Shown here piece after piece: positions 1 to 7,786 of a stretch of DNA of 64,000 nucleotides. The notes under the pieces were generated by a model, which was not told the DNA's origin, searched no databases, and saw nothing but the letters and a program-made list of their open reading frames with translations. A program made the translations under genes and the position numbers. The DNA is from DATBDE01 sp036270095 (GTDB lineage: Bacteria; Actinomycetota; Thermoleophilia; Solirubrobacterales; Solirubrobacteraceae): the NCBI GenBank assembly GCA_036270095.1, contig DATBDE010000061.1:1-64000 (forward strand), written 5' to 3'. Every line of letters starts with the position of its first letter. Position 1 is the stretch's first letter.

Positions 1-1218
1 TTCATCACCATCACTGCCAGCGCATCGACGCCGAAGCGAGCCGCGAAGATCGCCAACGCCTTCGCGGAGGCCGTGCGCGTTACCCGGGCCCAGCAGGGAT
101 TGGCACGCGTGAACGACGCCATCGCCACGACGCAGGCGCAGCTCAAGAAACAGGGCAAGAACGCCACGAATTCGACCCTCGTCCAGCAGCTCCAGGGCCT
201 GATCGCAACCCGCGACGCGCTGGGACAGAACGCGCAGGTCGTTCAGCCGGCCACGCCGCCCAGCTCCGCCGCGTCCCCTGATCCGGTCAAGAACGCGCTC
301 TTCGCGCTCGTGTTCGCCTTGCTGTTCGCAGCGGTGCTCGTAGCGCTCGTCGACCGACTCGATCGCAAGCTCCACGACCCCGACGACCTCGAGAAGCTCA
401 CCGGATCGCCGCTCCTCGTGCACATTCCGCCCAGCGCGTTCCCGGGCAGCCCCCCGGACCCCGGTGTCCCGCTGGCCTTCCAGATGCTGCGCGACAGCCT
501 TGTCTACTTCAACGTCGATCAGCCGCTCGACAGCCTCATCGTCGTGAGCTCGCTGAAGGGCGAGGGGAAGACCACCGTGGCTGCCAACCTCGCGATCGCG
601 TACGCCCGCACGGGCAAGCGCATCATCGCGATGGACGCCGACCTGCGCAGCCCGGAGCTCGCGTTGCGCTTGGGCCTCGAGAGCACGCCCGGCCTCTCCA
701 CCGTCCTGGCGGGCGACGCCACGCTCGAGGAGGCGGTCCGAGTCGTCGAGCCTTTCGGCGACAGCCTGCGCGTGCTGCCCGGCGGACCTCCGCCGCCCAA
801 CCCGTCGGAGCTCCTCGGCTCGGCGAGGATGGCGCAGCTCTTCGATGAGCTCGTCGCCGACTCCGATCTGGTGATCGTCGACACACCGCCGCTGCTGGTG
901 GTCAGCGACTCGTTCGGGCTGGTCGAGCGCGCATCGGGCGCGATCGGCGTGGCGCGTTTGGACCAGACGCCGAAGGATGCGGCCCGGCGGATGGCGGACG
1001 TCGTGGCGACGGTGCACACGCGGCTCCTCGGCGCCGTGGCGACCGGCTCGCTCCCGGTCGCGGGCTACGGCTATGGCTACGGGTACGGCTACGGGTCGAC
1101 GCCGCCCTCGGCTGAGCCCTCTGTCGCCACCGATGTGAGCGGCAACGGGCACCCGGCGCCCGCGCCCGAAGAGCAGCGCAGTCCGGGACGCCTGGCCAAG
1201 ATCTTCCGCTCGGGCTAG
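1..1218 (+). CDS. Polysaccharide co-polymerase / BY-type tyrosine kinase (Wzz-CpsD fusion), 5' end outside window
   Basis: The frame is open from base 1, so the N-terminus is missing; 405 residues are visible. The order is the end of a Wzz periplasmic domain, a membrane helix at about 99-119, then a cytoplasmic kinase. Walker A is GEGKTT (about 187-192), Walker A' is DADLRSP (about 212-218) and Walker B is LVIVDTPPL (about 290-298). A run of five Gly-Tyr pairs at about 356-366 matches the C-terminal tyrosine cluster autophosphorylated in this family. Such proteins control chain length and export of capsule or exopolysaccharide, so an export cluster probably lies to the left. The residue before the GTG at 73 still belongs to the protein, so that GTG is internal. 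Confidence 0.9.
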   Translation, partial: FITITASASTPKRAAKIANAFAEAVRVTRAQQGLARVNDAIATTQAQLKKQGKNATNSTLVQQLQGLIATRDALGQNAQVVQPATPPSSAASPDPVKNALFALVFALLFAAVLVALVDRLDRKLHDPDDLEKLTGSPLLVHIPPSAFPGSPPDPGVPLAFQMLRDSLVYFNVDQPLDSLIVVSSLKGEGKTTVAANLAIAYARTGKRIIAMDADLRSPELALRLGLESTPGLSTVLAGDATLEEAVRVVEPFGDSLRVLPGGPPPPNPSELLGSARMAQLFDELVADSDLVIVDTPPLLVVSDSFGLVERASGAIGVARLDQTPKDAARRMADVVATVHTRLLGAVATGSLPVAGYGYGYGYGYGSTPPSAEPSVATDVSGNGHPAPAPEEQRSPGRLAKIFRSG

Positions 1219-1604
1219 GCGCCGCGCGCTTCGTCGGACTCCTGGAGAATCCGCCGCATGGTCGGCGATCCCGGTCCACGACCGTGCCATCGTCGACGTG
1301 GTCGCCGCATCGGTCGGCGGAAAACGGCCGGTTCGGTCCTCAGGCTGATGCGCCGACTCGATCTCGAGCTCCGCAACCCCTCGCGTCTTGCTCGGGCTCA
1401 GGCGCCCGGTCGACCAGATGCTGGTCGAGCTCCACGCCTCGCTGCCGGACGCGGCCGAGCGGGCGCTCGGCCGCCTCCACGCCTTCGGGCTCTACGAGTA
1501 CGTCGTCATGCACCAGCAGTCGTGGGAGTTCGGCGCGCCGCTCAGCGCAGCCTCGCTTAAGGCCGACCTCCCCGATTACGCGGACGTCTGGGCCCGGCGC
1601 GTCG
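1219..1604 (+). pseudogene. Decayed coding remnant of unknown family
   Basis: No intact gene lies between the kinase stop and the next stop at 1605. Reading frame 2 is protein-like in two blocks: about 1220-1349, ending in a stop, and about 1388-1633, which encodes 81 residues from a possible TTG and includes the peptide LHAFGLYEYVVMHQQSWEFG. A third short block in another frame (about 1342-1380) could join them through a frameshift. I cannot name the family. It may be a remnant of a gene of the upstream polysaccharide cluster, or a short real protein from 1388. Confidence 0.3.
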
Positions 1605-3614
1605 CTAGCCCTGAACGCGGACCGTCTGGTTGAGCGCCAGGGCCGGCAGTCCGGTCCGCGCAAGGGCGATCTCGGCCTTGACCGAGGTCGTGGACCGTTC
1701 GCTCAGCAGCGCGCTCGCGCCCGAGCCGAGCCGCAGCCGTACGAACCGGTGCGTGCCCGCAGGCACGACGAAGCGCCCCGCGGCGAGCACGTGATTGCCG
1801 GAGGCCAGCGACACACGCCCAGCGCACGCGCTCGGAGACGACGCCGGGCAGGCCAACGCGATCCGCACCGAGCGGCCGACTACCGAGCCCACCGTGCTGA
1901 TGAGCACGCGCGAGGTGGGCGTGCCGCTCGGCCCGACCACCGGCACGAGCACGATGCCCGGGGGCCCCGGGGGCCCCGGCGGCCCCTGCGCCCCGTTGGT
2001 GCCGTTCGACCCATTCGACCCGTTGGACCCGTTCGCGCCCGCCGGCCCCGTGCCGCCACCCGACCCGGTGACCTGCACCGTGCGGTGCACCTCGGTCACG
2101 TTGCCGACGCCGTCGACCGCCCGTATGACCACCGGATAGGCCCCCGGCGCCGTGTAGGTGTGGGTCACAGCCGTGCCCGCGCCGGACGACCCGTCGCCGA
2201 AGTCCCAGTCCACTGACCGGACCTCGGACCAGACGTCGCGCGCCGTCACCGAGAAGGCCAGCGACTGCCCCGCGTCGCCGCCCGGCACCGACACGTCGCT
2301 GAGCACCGGCCCGGCCGCGTCGAAGCCCGTCACCTGGACCTCGTGGGGCTGGTTGCCGAACCAGGTCGCGAAGCCGTTGCCCTGGGCGTCCATCGCGATC
2401 TTCGACCCGCCCAGCGTCTCGCCCTCGGCCAGCAATTGGTCCGGCCCGTACGCGCTCTGCGCCGGGCCGCGGACCGCAGCGTGGACCCCGTTGGTCCCGT
2501 CGCTGCCGTCGAACGTGAGGATGGAGCTGCCGTCCGGCGCCGCGGCGACGTGCGGGTGGAGCACCTCGGCGCCGGTCGCGACCAGCTGCCGGCCGATCCA
2601 CGGTGGGCCGTTTGCGGGCAGGACGTTGACGAAGATCTGCGACGACAGGTCGCTCGCCGTCGGAGCCTGGTCCCAGGCGGCTGTGAACCTGCCCGAGCCG
2701 TCGACAGCGACCGTGGGCTGCGCGGCGTCCAGCGGCTGCTCGGAGAGAATCTGGGTGTCCCCGAACGACGTGCCGGGACCGCTGTCGCTGGCGGCCTCGG
2801 TCGTGCCTGTGTTCCCGGTGTTCGGGAGCTGCGTCCACACGACCGTGGTGCGGCCATCCGGAGCGACCGCCGGGACCGCGCTAGCGGCGTTGAGATTCGT
2901 GGGCGACAGCTGCTGCTCGGGGCCGAAGCTCCCGCCGGCGGGAGCGGTGACGACCTCGGCGAAGCTCGTGGGCAGATTGGGGTCCGCGAATATCCATGCG
3001 ACCGCGGCATCGCCGTCGGCGTTGATCGCCAGGTTGGCCCCCGTCACGTTGCCGCCGCTCACCGGATCCGGCGGCCCGAACTGGCCGTCGGACCCGGCAC
3101 GCGAGACCACGGCCTGGGCCGAGGCTGCGCCGTCGGCCCACATTGCGACGAAGCCGCCGGAACCGTCGGCCTGGACCTGCGGAAAGCCGTTGAACTCGTC
3201 CGCCGGCGTCAGCGCCTGCTGCGGCCCCCAGTCGCCGCCGGCGGGACGGAAGGACTCCTGGATGATGCTGTGCCCGGCCTCGATCGTGCGCCAGAGCGCC
3301 ACGGCGTCGCCGGCGGGATTGACGGCGACGACGGCCTCCGACGGCGCCGTGCTCGGGTTCTGGTCGAAGGTGCCGAGGGTCGTCGGGCCGACGATCGGGC
3401 CGCCGGCCGGGCGGAAGATCGCGCGCACGGTGCCGCTCAGCGAGCCGTCGAGCCAGACCACCGCGGAGTCGCCGGACGGGTTGGCCGCGATGTTGGGCAG
3501 CTCGGCGCCGTCCTCGGCGAAGGTGGTGGGGGAGAGCCAGGTCGGGGACGCGCTCGCGGCCGGAGCGGCGCAGGCCAGCACGGCGAGGACCAGAGCAGCG
3601 ACGACGACCCGCAT
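1605..3614 (-). CDS. Secreted protein with repeats, PKD domain and collagen-like segment
   Basis: 669 residues. An N-terminal signal peptide (about 1-22, ending in Ala-rich ASA) predicts export. The first 430 residues are repeating beta-rich blocks with phrases like AVVWLDG, ALWRTIE and AAWDQAP, as in secreted beta-propellers. A PKD domain follows with the hallmark WDFGDG at about 470-475. Then come a Gly-rich collagen-like stretch (GANGSNGSNG, then GPPGPPGPPG, about 521-553) and a beta-rich C-terminal domain. Function is unknown; an adhesive or extracellular structural role is inferred. A -10-like TAGCGT lies 6 bases before the ATG. Confidence 0.8.
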   Translation of the reverse strand: MRVVVAALVLAVLACAAPAASASPTWLSPTTFAEDGAELPNIAANPSGDSAVVWLDGSLSGTVRAIFRPAGGPIVGPTTLGTFDQNPSTAPSEAVVAVNPAGDAVALWRTIEAGHSIIQESFRPAGGDWGPQQALTPADEFNGFPQVQADGSGGFVAMWADGAASAQAVVSRAGSDGQFGPPDPVSGGNVTGANLAINADGDAAVAWIFADPNLPTSFAEVVTAPAGGSFGPEQQLSPTNLNAASAVPAVAPDGRTTVVWTQLPNTGNTGTTEAASDSGPGTSFGDTQILSEQPLDAAQPTVAVDGSGRFTAAWDQAPTASDLSSQIFVNVLPANGPPWIGRQLVATGAEVLHPHVAAAPDGSSILTFDGSDGTNGVHAAVRGPAQSAYGPDQLLAEGETLGGSKIAMDAQGNGFATWFGNQPHEVQVTGFDAAGPVLSDVSVPGGDAGQSLAFSVTARDVWSEVRSVDWDFGDGSSGAGTAVTHTYTAPGAYPVVIRAVDGVGNVTEVHRTVQVTGSGGGTGPAGANGSNGSNGSNGTNGAQGPPGPPGPPGIVLVPVVGPSGTPTSRVLISTVGSVVGRSVRIALACPASSPSACAGRVSLASGNHVLAAGRFVVPAGTHRFVRLRLGSGASALLSERSTTSVKAEIALARTGLPALALNQTVRVQG

Positions 3615-3620
3615 GGCGCG

Positions 3621-3626
3621 ACGCTA
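3621..3626 (-). promoter_or_regulatory. -10-like element (TAGCGT) for the PKD protein
   Basis: TAGCGT on the minus strand ends 6 bases before the ATG at 3614, so transcription would begin at or next to the start codon (leaderless mRNA). Confidence 0.5.
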
Positions 3627-3690
3627 TCAGTGCGGGCGCACCGGATGATCAGAAGAGACCCCGGGGTAGCGCGCGCCCGCCCACCGGGGG

Positions 3691-3696
3691 TACCTT
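3691..3696 (+). promoter_or_regulatory. Candidate -10 element (TACCTT) for an intergenic transcript
   Basis: TACCTT is identical to the element 8 bases before the gene at 8530. No convincing coding frame follows, but a stable hairpin lies about 190 bases downstream. No clear -35 was seen. Confidence 0.25.
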
Positions 3697-3702
3697 GCCG
3701 TG

Positions 3703-3908
3703 CGGGGTACGTCGGTGTACACCAAGCACAAGCGCCGCCCACCGGCGCTAGTGCGGAAGGACTCAAGCTCCCGCGGTCGAAGGCCGATGCTCAACCACTG
3801 TGGGGTAGCTCAGCTGGCGGCAAGAGCGCGCCGGGCGCGGCGTGAGCGCGGGAGTCGCCGATCCGCTCCCACACGGATGACGGGGCGCGCCGGCGGGCGC
3901 GCCCTTGT
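3703..3908 (+). ncRNA. Candidate structured RNA with tRNA-like core
   Basis: The 304-base gap between the PKD gene and efeB has no supported ORF. It holds a 6-bp hairpin (3731-3736 with 3744-3749), an 8-bp long-range complement (3768-3775 with 3847-3854) and a tRNA-like segment at 3799-3873. That segment has a 7-bp acceptor-like pairing (one G-T), TA at positions 8-9 and a GCTC/GAGC D-stem around AGCTGG, and spans 75 bases. The anticodon and T arms do not pair properly, so a working tRNA is unlikely. A terminator-like hairpin follows. It may be a degenerate tRNA or an unrelated RNA. Confidence 0.25.
3883..3904. terminator. Strong GC hairpin, probable terminator of efeUOB
   Basis: Perfect 9-bp stem GGGCGCGCC / GGCGCGCCC with a GGCG loop, followed by TTGT on the plus strand. 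It starts 15 bases beyond the efeB stop and could end transcripts from both sides. Confidence 0.55.
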
Positions 3909-3918
3909 CGTTGCCGAT

Positions 3919-5139
3919 CTAGGTCGGCGCCTCGAACAACCCCCGCCCGAGCCAGTCCGTGCCCGAGCGGACGCCGGGCGGCACCGCGAACACCGCGCTC
4001 GACGTGTGCTTGATGTACTCGTTGAGCGCGTCGTTCGCGCCCAGCCGGCGCTGCAGCTCCACGAACTGCCGCTGCGGGTCGCGCTGGTAGGCGATGAAGA
4101 TCAGGCCCGCGTCGAGCTGGCCGAGCTCGTCGTCGAAGCCGTCGGTGAACGAGTAGCCGCGCCGCAGAATGCGCACGCCGCCGTTGGTGTCCGGCGCCGC
4201 GAGGCGGATGTGCGCGTCGGCGGGGATGGCGCCCGAGCGCAGGTTGACCGGGTCGTGCTCGTGCCGCTCGCCCATCGGCGCCCCCGCCGTCTTCGTGCGC
4301 CCGATGGTCTCCTGCTGGTCCTGGAGCGAGGCACGGTCCCAGGCCTCGATGAGCATGCGGATGCGGCGCGTGACCACGTAGGAGCCGTCGCGCAGCCACG
4401 CCGGCCCGTCGCTCCCCACCCAAACGTGGCGGCTCAGCGCGGCCACGTCCTCGGCCTTGAGGTTGTTGGTGCCGTCCTTGAAGCCCATGAGGTTGCGCGG
4501 GGTGGACTGCGAGCGGCTCGTCGTCGAGGTGCGCCCGAAGCCGAGCTGTGACCAGCGCATGACCACGGTCCCGCGCCCGATTCGCGTCAGGTTGCGGACG
4601 GCGTGGAACGCGACCTGGGGGTCATTCGCGCACGCCTGCACGCACAGGTCGCCGCCGGAGCGCTCGGGGTCGAGCTCATCACCGGGCAGCGGCGGGAGCG
4701 GCTGGAGGGGCGCGGGCCGCGCAGAGGCCAGGCCGAAGCGGTGGTCGAACAGCGACGGGCCGAGGCCGATGGTCACGGTCAGCTGCGAGGGCCCGAGGCC
4801 CATCGCCTCGCCGGTGTCGGTGGGCGGCAGCAGGGCGTTGGGAGCGGAGGGCTCGGCCGGGCGCCCGGCGGTCATGCGGGCGGCGGCCGCCGTCCACTCG
4901 CGCAGGAGCTCCCGCACGGACCGGCGGTCGTCGACGACGACGTCGAAGGCGGCGAAGTGGAGGCGGTCCTGCGCCGGCGTGGCGATCCCGGCCTGGTGGC
5001 GGCCGGTGAATGGGACCGCCGTGCCGGCGACGGCCTCCTCGTCCGAGGACGATGACCCGATCTCGTACCCGGCAATCCCTGCCGCGGCGATGCCCGAAGC
5101 TGCGCCGGCGCCGAGCAGGGCTCGCCGCGTCAGCGCCAT
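3919..5139 (-). CDS. efeB: EfeB: Tat-exported DyP-type haem peroxidase / deferrochelatase
   Basis: 406 residues from the ATG at 5139. The N-terminus carries a twin-arginine-like signal (TRRALLG, then a hydrophobic Ala/Gly run), fitting Tat export of a folded haem protein. The dye-decolourising peroxidase motif GFKDG (about 218-222, catalytic Asp) is present, and a candidate haem-ligand His lies at about 292 (GERHEHDP). EfeB acts with EfeO and EfeU in uptake of iron, including iron from haem. The start shares one base with the efeO stop (TGATG), so the genes are translationally coupled. Confidence 0.92.
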   Translation of the reverse strand: MALTRRALLGAGAASGIAAAGIAGYEIGSSSSDEEAVAGTAVPFTGRHQAGIATPAQDRLHFAAFDVVVDDRRSVRELLREWTAAAARMTAGRPAEPSAPNALLPPTDTGEAMGLGPSQLTVTIGLGPSLFDHRFGLASARPAPLQPLPPLPGDELDPERSGGDLCVQACANDPQVAFHAVRNLTRIGRGTVVMRWSQLGFGRTSTTSRSQSTPRNLMGFKDGTNNLKAEDVAALSRHVWVGSDGPAWLRDGSYVVTRRIRMLIEAWDRASLQDQQETIGRTKTAGAPMGERHEHDPVNLRSGAIPADAHIRLAAPDTNGGVRILRRGYSFTDGFDDELGQLDAGLIFIAYQRDPQRQFVELQRRLGANDALNEYIKHTSSAVFAVPPGVRSGTDWLGRGLFEAPT

Positions 5140-6245
5140 CAGCTCGCGACGATCGTCCCGCCGACCTGGGAGAGGGGCTCGGCGAGCGCGTCCACCGCCT
5201 GACTGAGCTTGCGCCGTTGCGCCGGATCGACGGTCGAGTAGTCGACGAAGGTCACGCCGCGCCGGTAGGGCGCGAGCGCCGCGTCGACGCCGTCGAAGCG
5301 CGACGCCACCGTGCGCGCCAGCGTCGGGTTGCGGCGGTTCAGTGCGGGCCGCAGGAGCACGAAGGCCTGCTTGGCGCCGTCCACGTTGGCCTGGAAGTCG
5401 ACCAGGTCGAGGTGCGAGTACCGCTCCTCCTCGCCCGTGATCTTCGACTTCGAGACCTCGTTGAGGAGCTCGACCGCGCCGTTGGCGAGCTGGGCGGGCT
5501 GGTAGCCGGCCGCGTCGACCTTCGTCTCGAGCAGGCCGACGTCCTCGTCGAGCTTGTCGGCGATGGGCGTCATCCCCTTCGTGCTGCCCTTCGTCCACAG
5601 GGCCTGCTCGACGCGGTGGAAGCCCGTCCACTCCTGGCCCTTCTCGACGTCGTTGATGCGCGCGTCGATGGCGGGATCGAGGCCGCCGAAGCTCTCGGCC
5701 ACCGGCTCGATGCGCTCGTAGCGCACGCGCGCGGCCGCGTAGAGCTGCTTGGCCTGCTCGACGTCGCCGGCGCGGACGGCGTCGGTGAACGCCTTCGTGG
5801 CCGTCCGCAGGGCGACGACCTGGTCGCGCACGTAGCGGTCGTAGCCCCGCACGGCGGCGTCGAGCTTCGGGTTGGCCTGGGCCCTCTGGGCCTTCCCGGT
5901 GACGACGAGGACGCCCTTGGGCGTGGCCAGGCCGCAGAACGTCGTGTAGCGCCCGGGCTGGAGGTTGAGCGAGAACGAGCCCGACAGCCCCTCGGTGATG
6001 TTCTCCTTCTCGCCCAGGATCTCCGAGCCCTTCTGGACCTCGAACTCCGTCGCCTTGTCGCTGCCCTTGTTCGTGATCTCGAACGTGGTCGGGCCGGCCG
6101 GGGTCGACAGCTTGGCCGGCGCGCAACCGTTGTTCGTCAGCGCGATCGACACCTTCTTGCCGCCCTTGGCGTCGTCGCTGCCGCCGCACGAAGCAAGCAG
6201 GAGCGCGGCGGCGACGGCCGCCGTCACCAGCGCGAGGAGCCTCAC
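5139..6245 (-). CDS. efeO: EfeO: periplasmic iron-binding lipoprotein (cupredoxin + M75 imelysin-like domains)
   Basis: 368 residues from a GTG overlapping the efeU stop (GTGA). A lipobox LASC puts the lipidated Cys at residue 20. A cupredoxin-like domain (about 30-115) has Cys and acidic residues. The M75 domain follows with the HxxE motif as HRVE at about 208-211, which binds metal in this family. It is the long, two-domain EfeO form. EfeO is thought to receive ferric or ferrous iron and pass it to EfeU. Confidence 0.92.
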   Translation of the reverse strand: MRLLALVTAAVAAALLLASCGGSDDAKGGKKVSIALTNNGCAPAKLSTPAGPTTFEITNKGSDKATEFEVQKGSEILGEKENITEGLSGSFSLNLQPGRYTTFCGLATPKGVLVVTGKAQRAQANPKLDAAVRGYDRYVRDQVVALRTATKAFTDAVRAGDVEQAKQLYAAARVRYERIEPVAESFGGLDPAIDARINDVEKGQEWTGFHRVEQALWTKGSTKGMTPIADKLDEDVGLLETKVDAAGYQPAQLANGAVELLNEVSKSKITGEEERYSHLDLVDFQANVDGAKQAFVLLRPALNRRNPTLARTVASRFDGVDAALAPYRRGVTFVDYSTVDPAQRRKLSQAVDALAEPLSQVGGTIVAS

Positions 6246-7084
6246 GACGCTGCTGCCGTCTGCCGGGCCGGGGGCCGCGCACGGGTCCGCTGCGGCCAGA
6301 GCACGTAAGCGAGCATGGGAACCGCGTAGAGCAGGTAGACCAGGACCTCGGCCACGGTGGGCTGGGGCTGGAGGCCGAGCATGCCGGTGAGCAGCGACGA
6401 GGTCACCGTGCCCGGGTCGATCAGCCAGCTCAGGTCGATGGCCTGGCCCTGGAGCGAGTTCAGCCAGCCCGCCTCGTGGGCGGTATGTGCGGCGCTGGCC
6501 AGCAGGCCGGCGGCGACGAGCACGAGGATGGCGGCGGTGAAGCGGAAGAACTTCTGCAGGTTGATGCGCACGCCGCCGCGATAGATGCCGTAGCCGATCA
6601 CGACCGCGAGCGCGATGCCGAGCAGGGCGCCGATGCCCGCCGTGGTCGGGTTGGCGGCGGACTGGAACGCCGCGAGGAGGAAGACGGCGGTCTCCAGGCC
6701 CTCGCGCAGCACGGCGAAGAAGGCCATGCCGACGAGCGCGTAGATCGAGCCGCGCGCCAGCGCCCCGGCGGCGCTTGCCTCGAGCTCCTTGCGCAGCCCG
6801 CGGGCGTTGCGCCGCATCCACACGATCATGAACGTGACCATTCCGACCGCGGCGAGCCCGACGACGGTCTCCAGACCCTCCTGCTGGCGCTGGGGGAGGT
6901 CCTCGTCCACGATCTGCAGGGCGACGCCGACTGCGGCGCAGAGCACGATCGCGATTCCGACGCCCGCCCACACGTAGCGCAGGGCGTCGCCACGCTCCTC
7001 CTGGCGGAGGAAGGCTGCGATGATCCCGACGATCAGGGCGGCTTCGACGCCCTCGCGGAGTCCGATGACGAAAGTCGGCAGCAT
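6242..7084 (-). CDS. efeU: EfeU: FTR1-family iron permease
   Basis: 280 residues, about seven membrane helices. The two REGxE iron-binding motifs of the FTR1/EfeU family are present: REGVE at 10-14 and REGLE at about 125-129. The protein imports iron across the cytoplasmic membrane. It is the first gene of a tightly overlapping efeUOB operon. An inverted repeat resembling an iron-repressor site lies 9-22 bases upstream of the ATG. Confidence 0.93.
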   Translation of the reverse strand: MLPTFVIGLREGVEAALIVGIIAAFLRQEERGDALRYVWAGVGIAIVLCAAVGVALQIVDEDLPQRQQEGLETVVGLAAVGMVTFMIVWMRRNARGLRKELEASAAGALARGSIYALVGMAFFAVLREGLETAVFLLAAFQSAANPTTAGIGALLGIALAVVIGYGIYRGGVRINLQKFFRFTAAILVLVAAGLLASAAHTAHEAGWLNSLQGQAIDLSWLIDPGTVTSSLLTGMLGLQPQPTVAEVLVYLLYAVPMLAYVLWPQRTRARPPARQTAAAS

Positions 7085-7092
7085 GGTCCGGG

Positions 7093-7106
7093 TTAGGTGA
7101 CCCTAA
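7093..7106. promoter_or_regulatory. Putative iron-regulator (DtxR/IdeR-like) operator
   Basis: TTAGG-TGAC-CCTAA is a perfect 5-bp inverted repeat, followed at 7107 by a further TTAGG. Its half-site matches the TTAGG of DtxR/IdeR boxes, although the full 19-base consensus is matched only in part. Its position just before efeU suits iron-dependent repression. Confidence 0.45.
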
Positions 7107-7184
7107 TTAGGCCGCCCGAAAACCTAGCGCACCGGTCGGGATAGTGTCCAGCCACCCGTCCGCGTTGGGCGCGAGACTCCGTCC

Positions 7185-7574
7185 ATGGCCGACCCGCTCC
7201 GGCCCATCCGCCGCCTCCCGGCCGAGCTCGAGCGCGTCGCCCGCCCGGCCGACAGCCGCGCCCACCAGCTCCTGCGCGACCGCCTGGTGGTGCTGGCCTT
7301 CCTCACCGTGGTCGTCTGGGTCGTCTGCACCATCGCGATGTTCTTCTTCGAGCGCCATGCGCAGGGCACCGACATCCACAACGGCTGGCAGGCGGCCTAC
7401 TGGACGGCATCGCAGATGACCGCGATCGGCTCGGGCTTCACCAACCCCCGCAGCACCCCGGCCTATGTTCTGGACATGCTCCTCAAGCTCTACGCCGTCG
7501 TCATCGTGGCGAGCCTCGCCGGTGCCATGGGCGCCTTCTTCGTGCACCGCAGGGAGGAGGCGAAGTCCGCATGA
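7185..7574 (+). CDS. Two-helix K+-channel-like membrane protein with atypical selectivity filter
   Basis: 129 residues. Hydrophobic helices at about 34-55 and 92-119 flank a pore-loop segment, as in two-TM potassium channels (Ion_trans_2). The filter position reads TAIGSGF (79-85), where canonical channels have TVGYGD: the Tyr is Ser and the following Asp is Phe. Ion selectivity may therefore be changed or lost. No cytoplasmic RCK domain is attached. The stop overlaps the next start (ATGA), so it is expressed with the small membrane protein and the DUF899 gene. It is read divergently from efeU across a 100-base gap. Confidence 0.65.
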   Translation: MADPLRPIRRLPAELERVARPADSRAHQLLRDRLVVLAFLTVVVWVVCTIAMFFFERHAQGTDIHNGWQAAYWTASQMTAIGSGFTNPRSTPAYVLDMLLKLYAVVIVASLAGAMGAFFVHRREEAKSA

Positions 7575-7786
7575 GCCGCCGCTGGCGCATCCGTCTGGCC
7601 ATCCCGGCAGTCCTGCTGGTGGTGACGCTCGCCCTGCTGATCCCGTCCAAGCCCGGCGACACGCTCTTCGGCATCGGCTGGGGGATCTTCGGCGTGATGC
7701 TGGTCTTCCTCGTCGCCTACGCGTTCCTGGCCATCGGCGAGGCCGAGGACCGCGACCGCGAGCGCAGTCAGCGGCGGCGACGATGA
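7571..7786 (+). CDS. Small two-helix membrane protein, unknown
   Basis: 71 residues with hydrophobic helices at about 8-25 and 33-55 and a charged, Arg-rich tail. It overlaps its neighbours by 4 bases on both sides. I do not recognise the family. Its coupling to the channel-like protein suggests an accessory subunit, which is inference. Confidence 0.65.
   Translation: MSRRWRIRLAIPAVLLVVTLALLIPSKPGDTLFGIGWGIFGVMLVFLVAYAFLAIGEAEDRDRERSQRRRR

Noticed and set aside
2158..3648. Long open frame antisense to the PKD protein
   Set aside because: Composition is that of a complement of a GC-rich gene; no domain or start signal, while the reverse strand has a signal peptide and PKD motif.
3799..3873. 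Functional tRNA gene
   Set aside because: Acceptor and D arms fit, but the anticodon stem and T arm do not pair in any register tried and no clear anticodon loop results.
5010..6308. Forward open frame across efeO and efeB
   Set aside because: No recognisable protein; the reverse strand carries clear Efe motifs.
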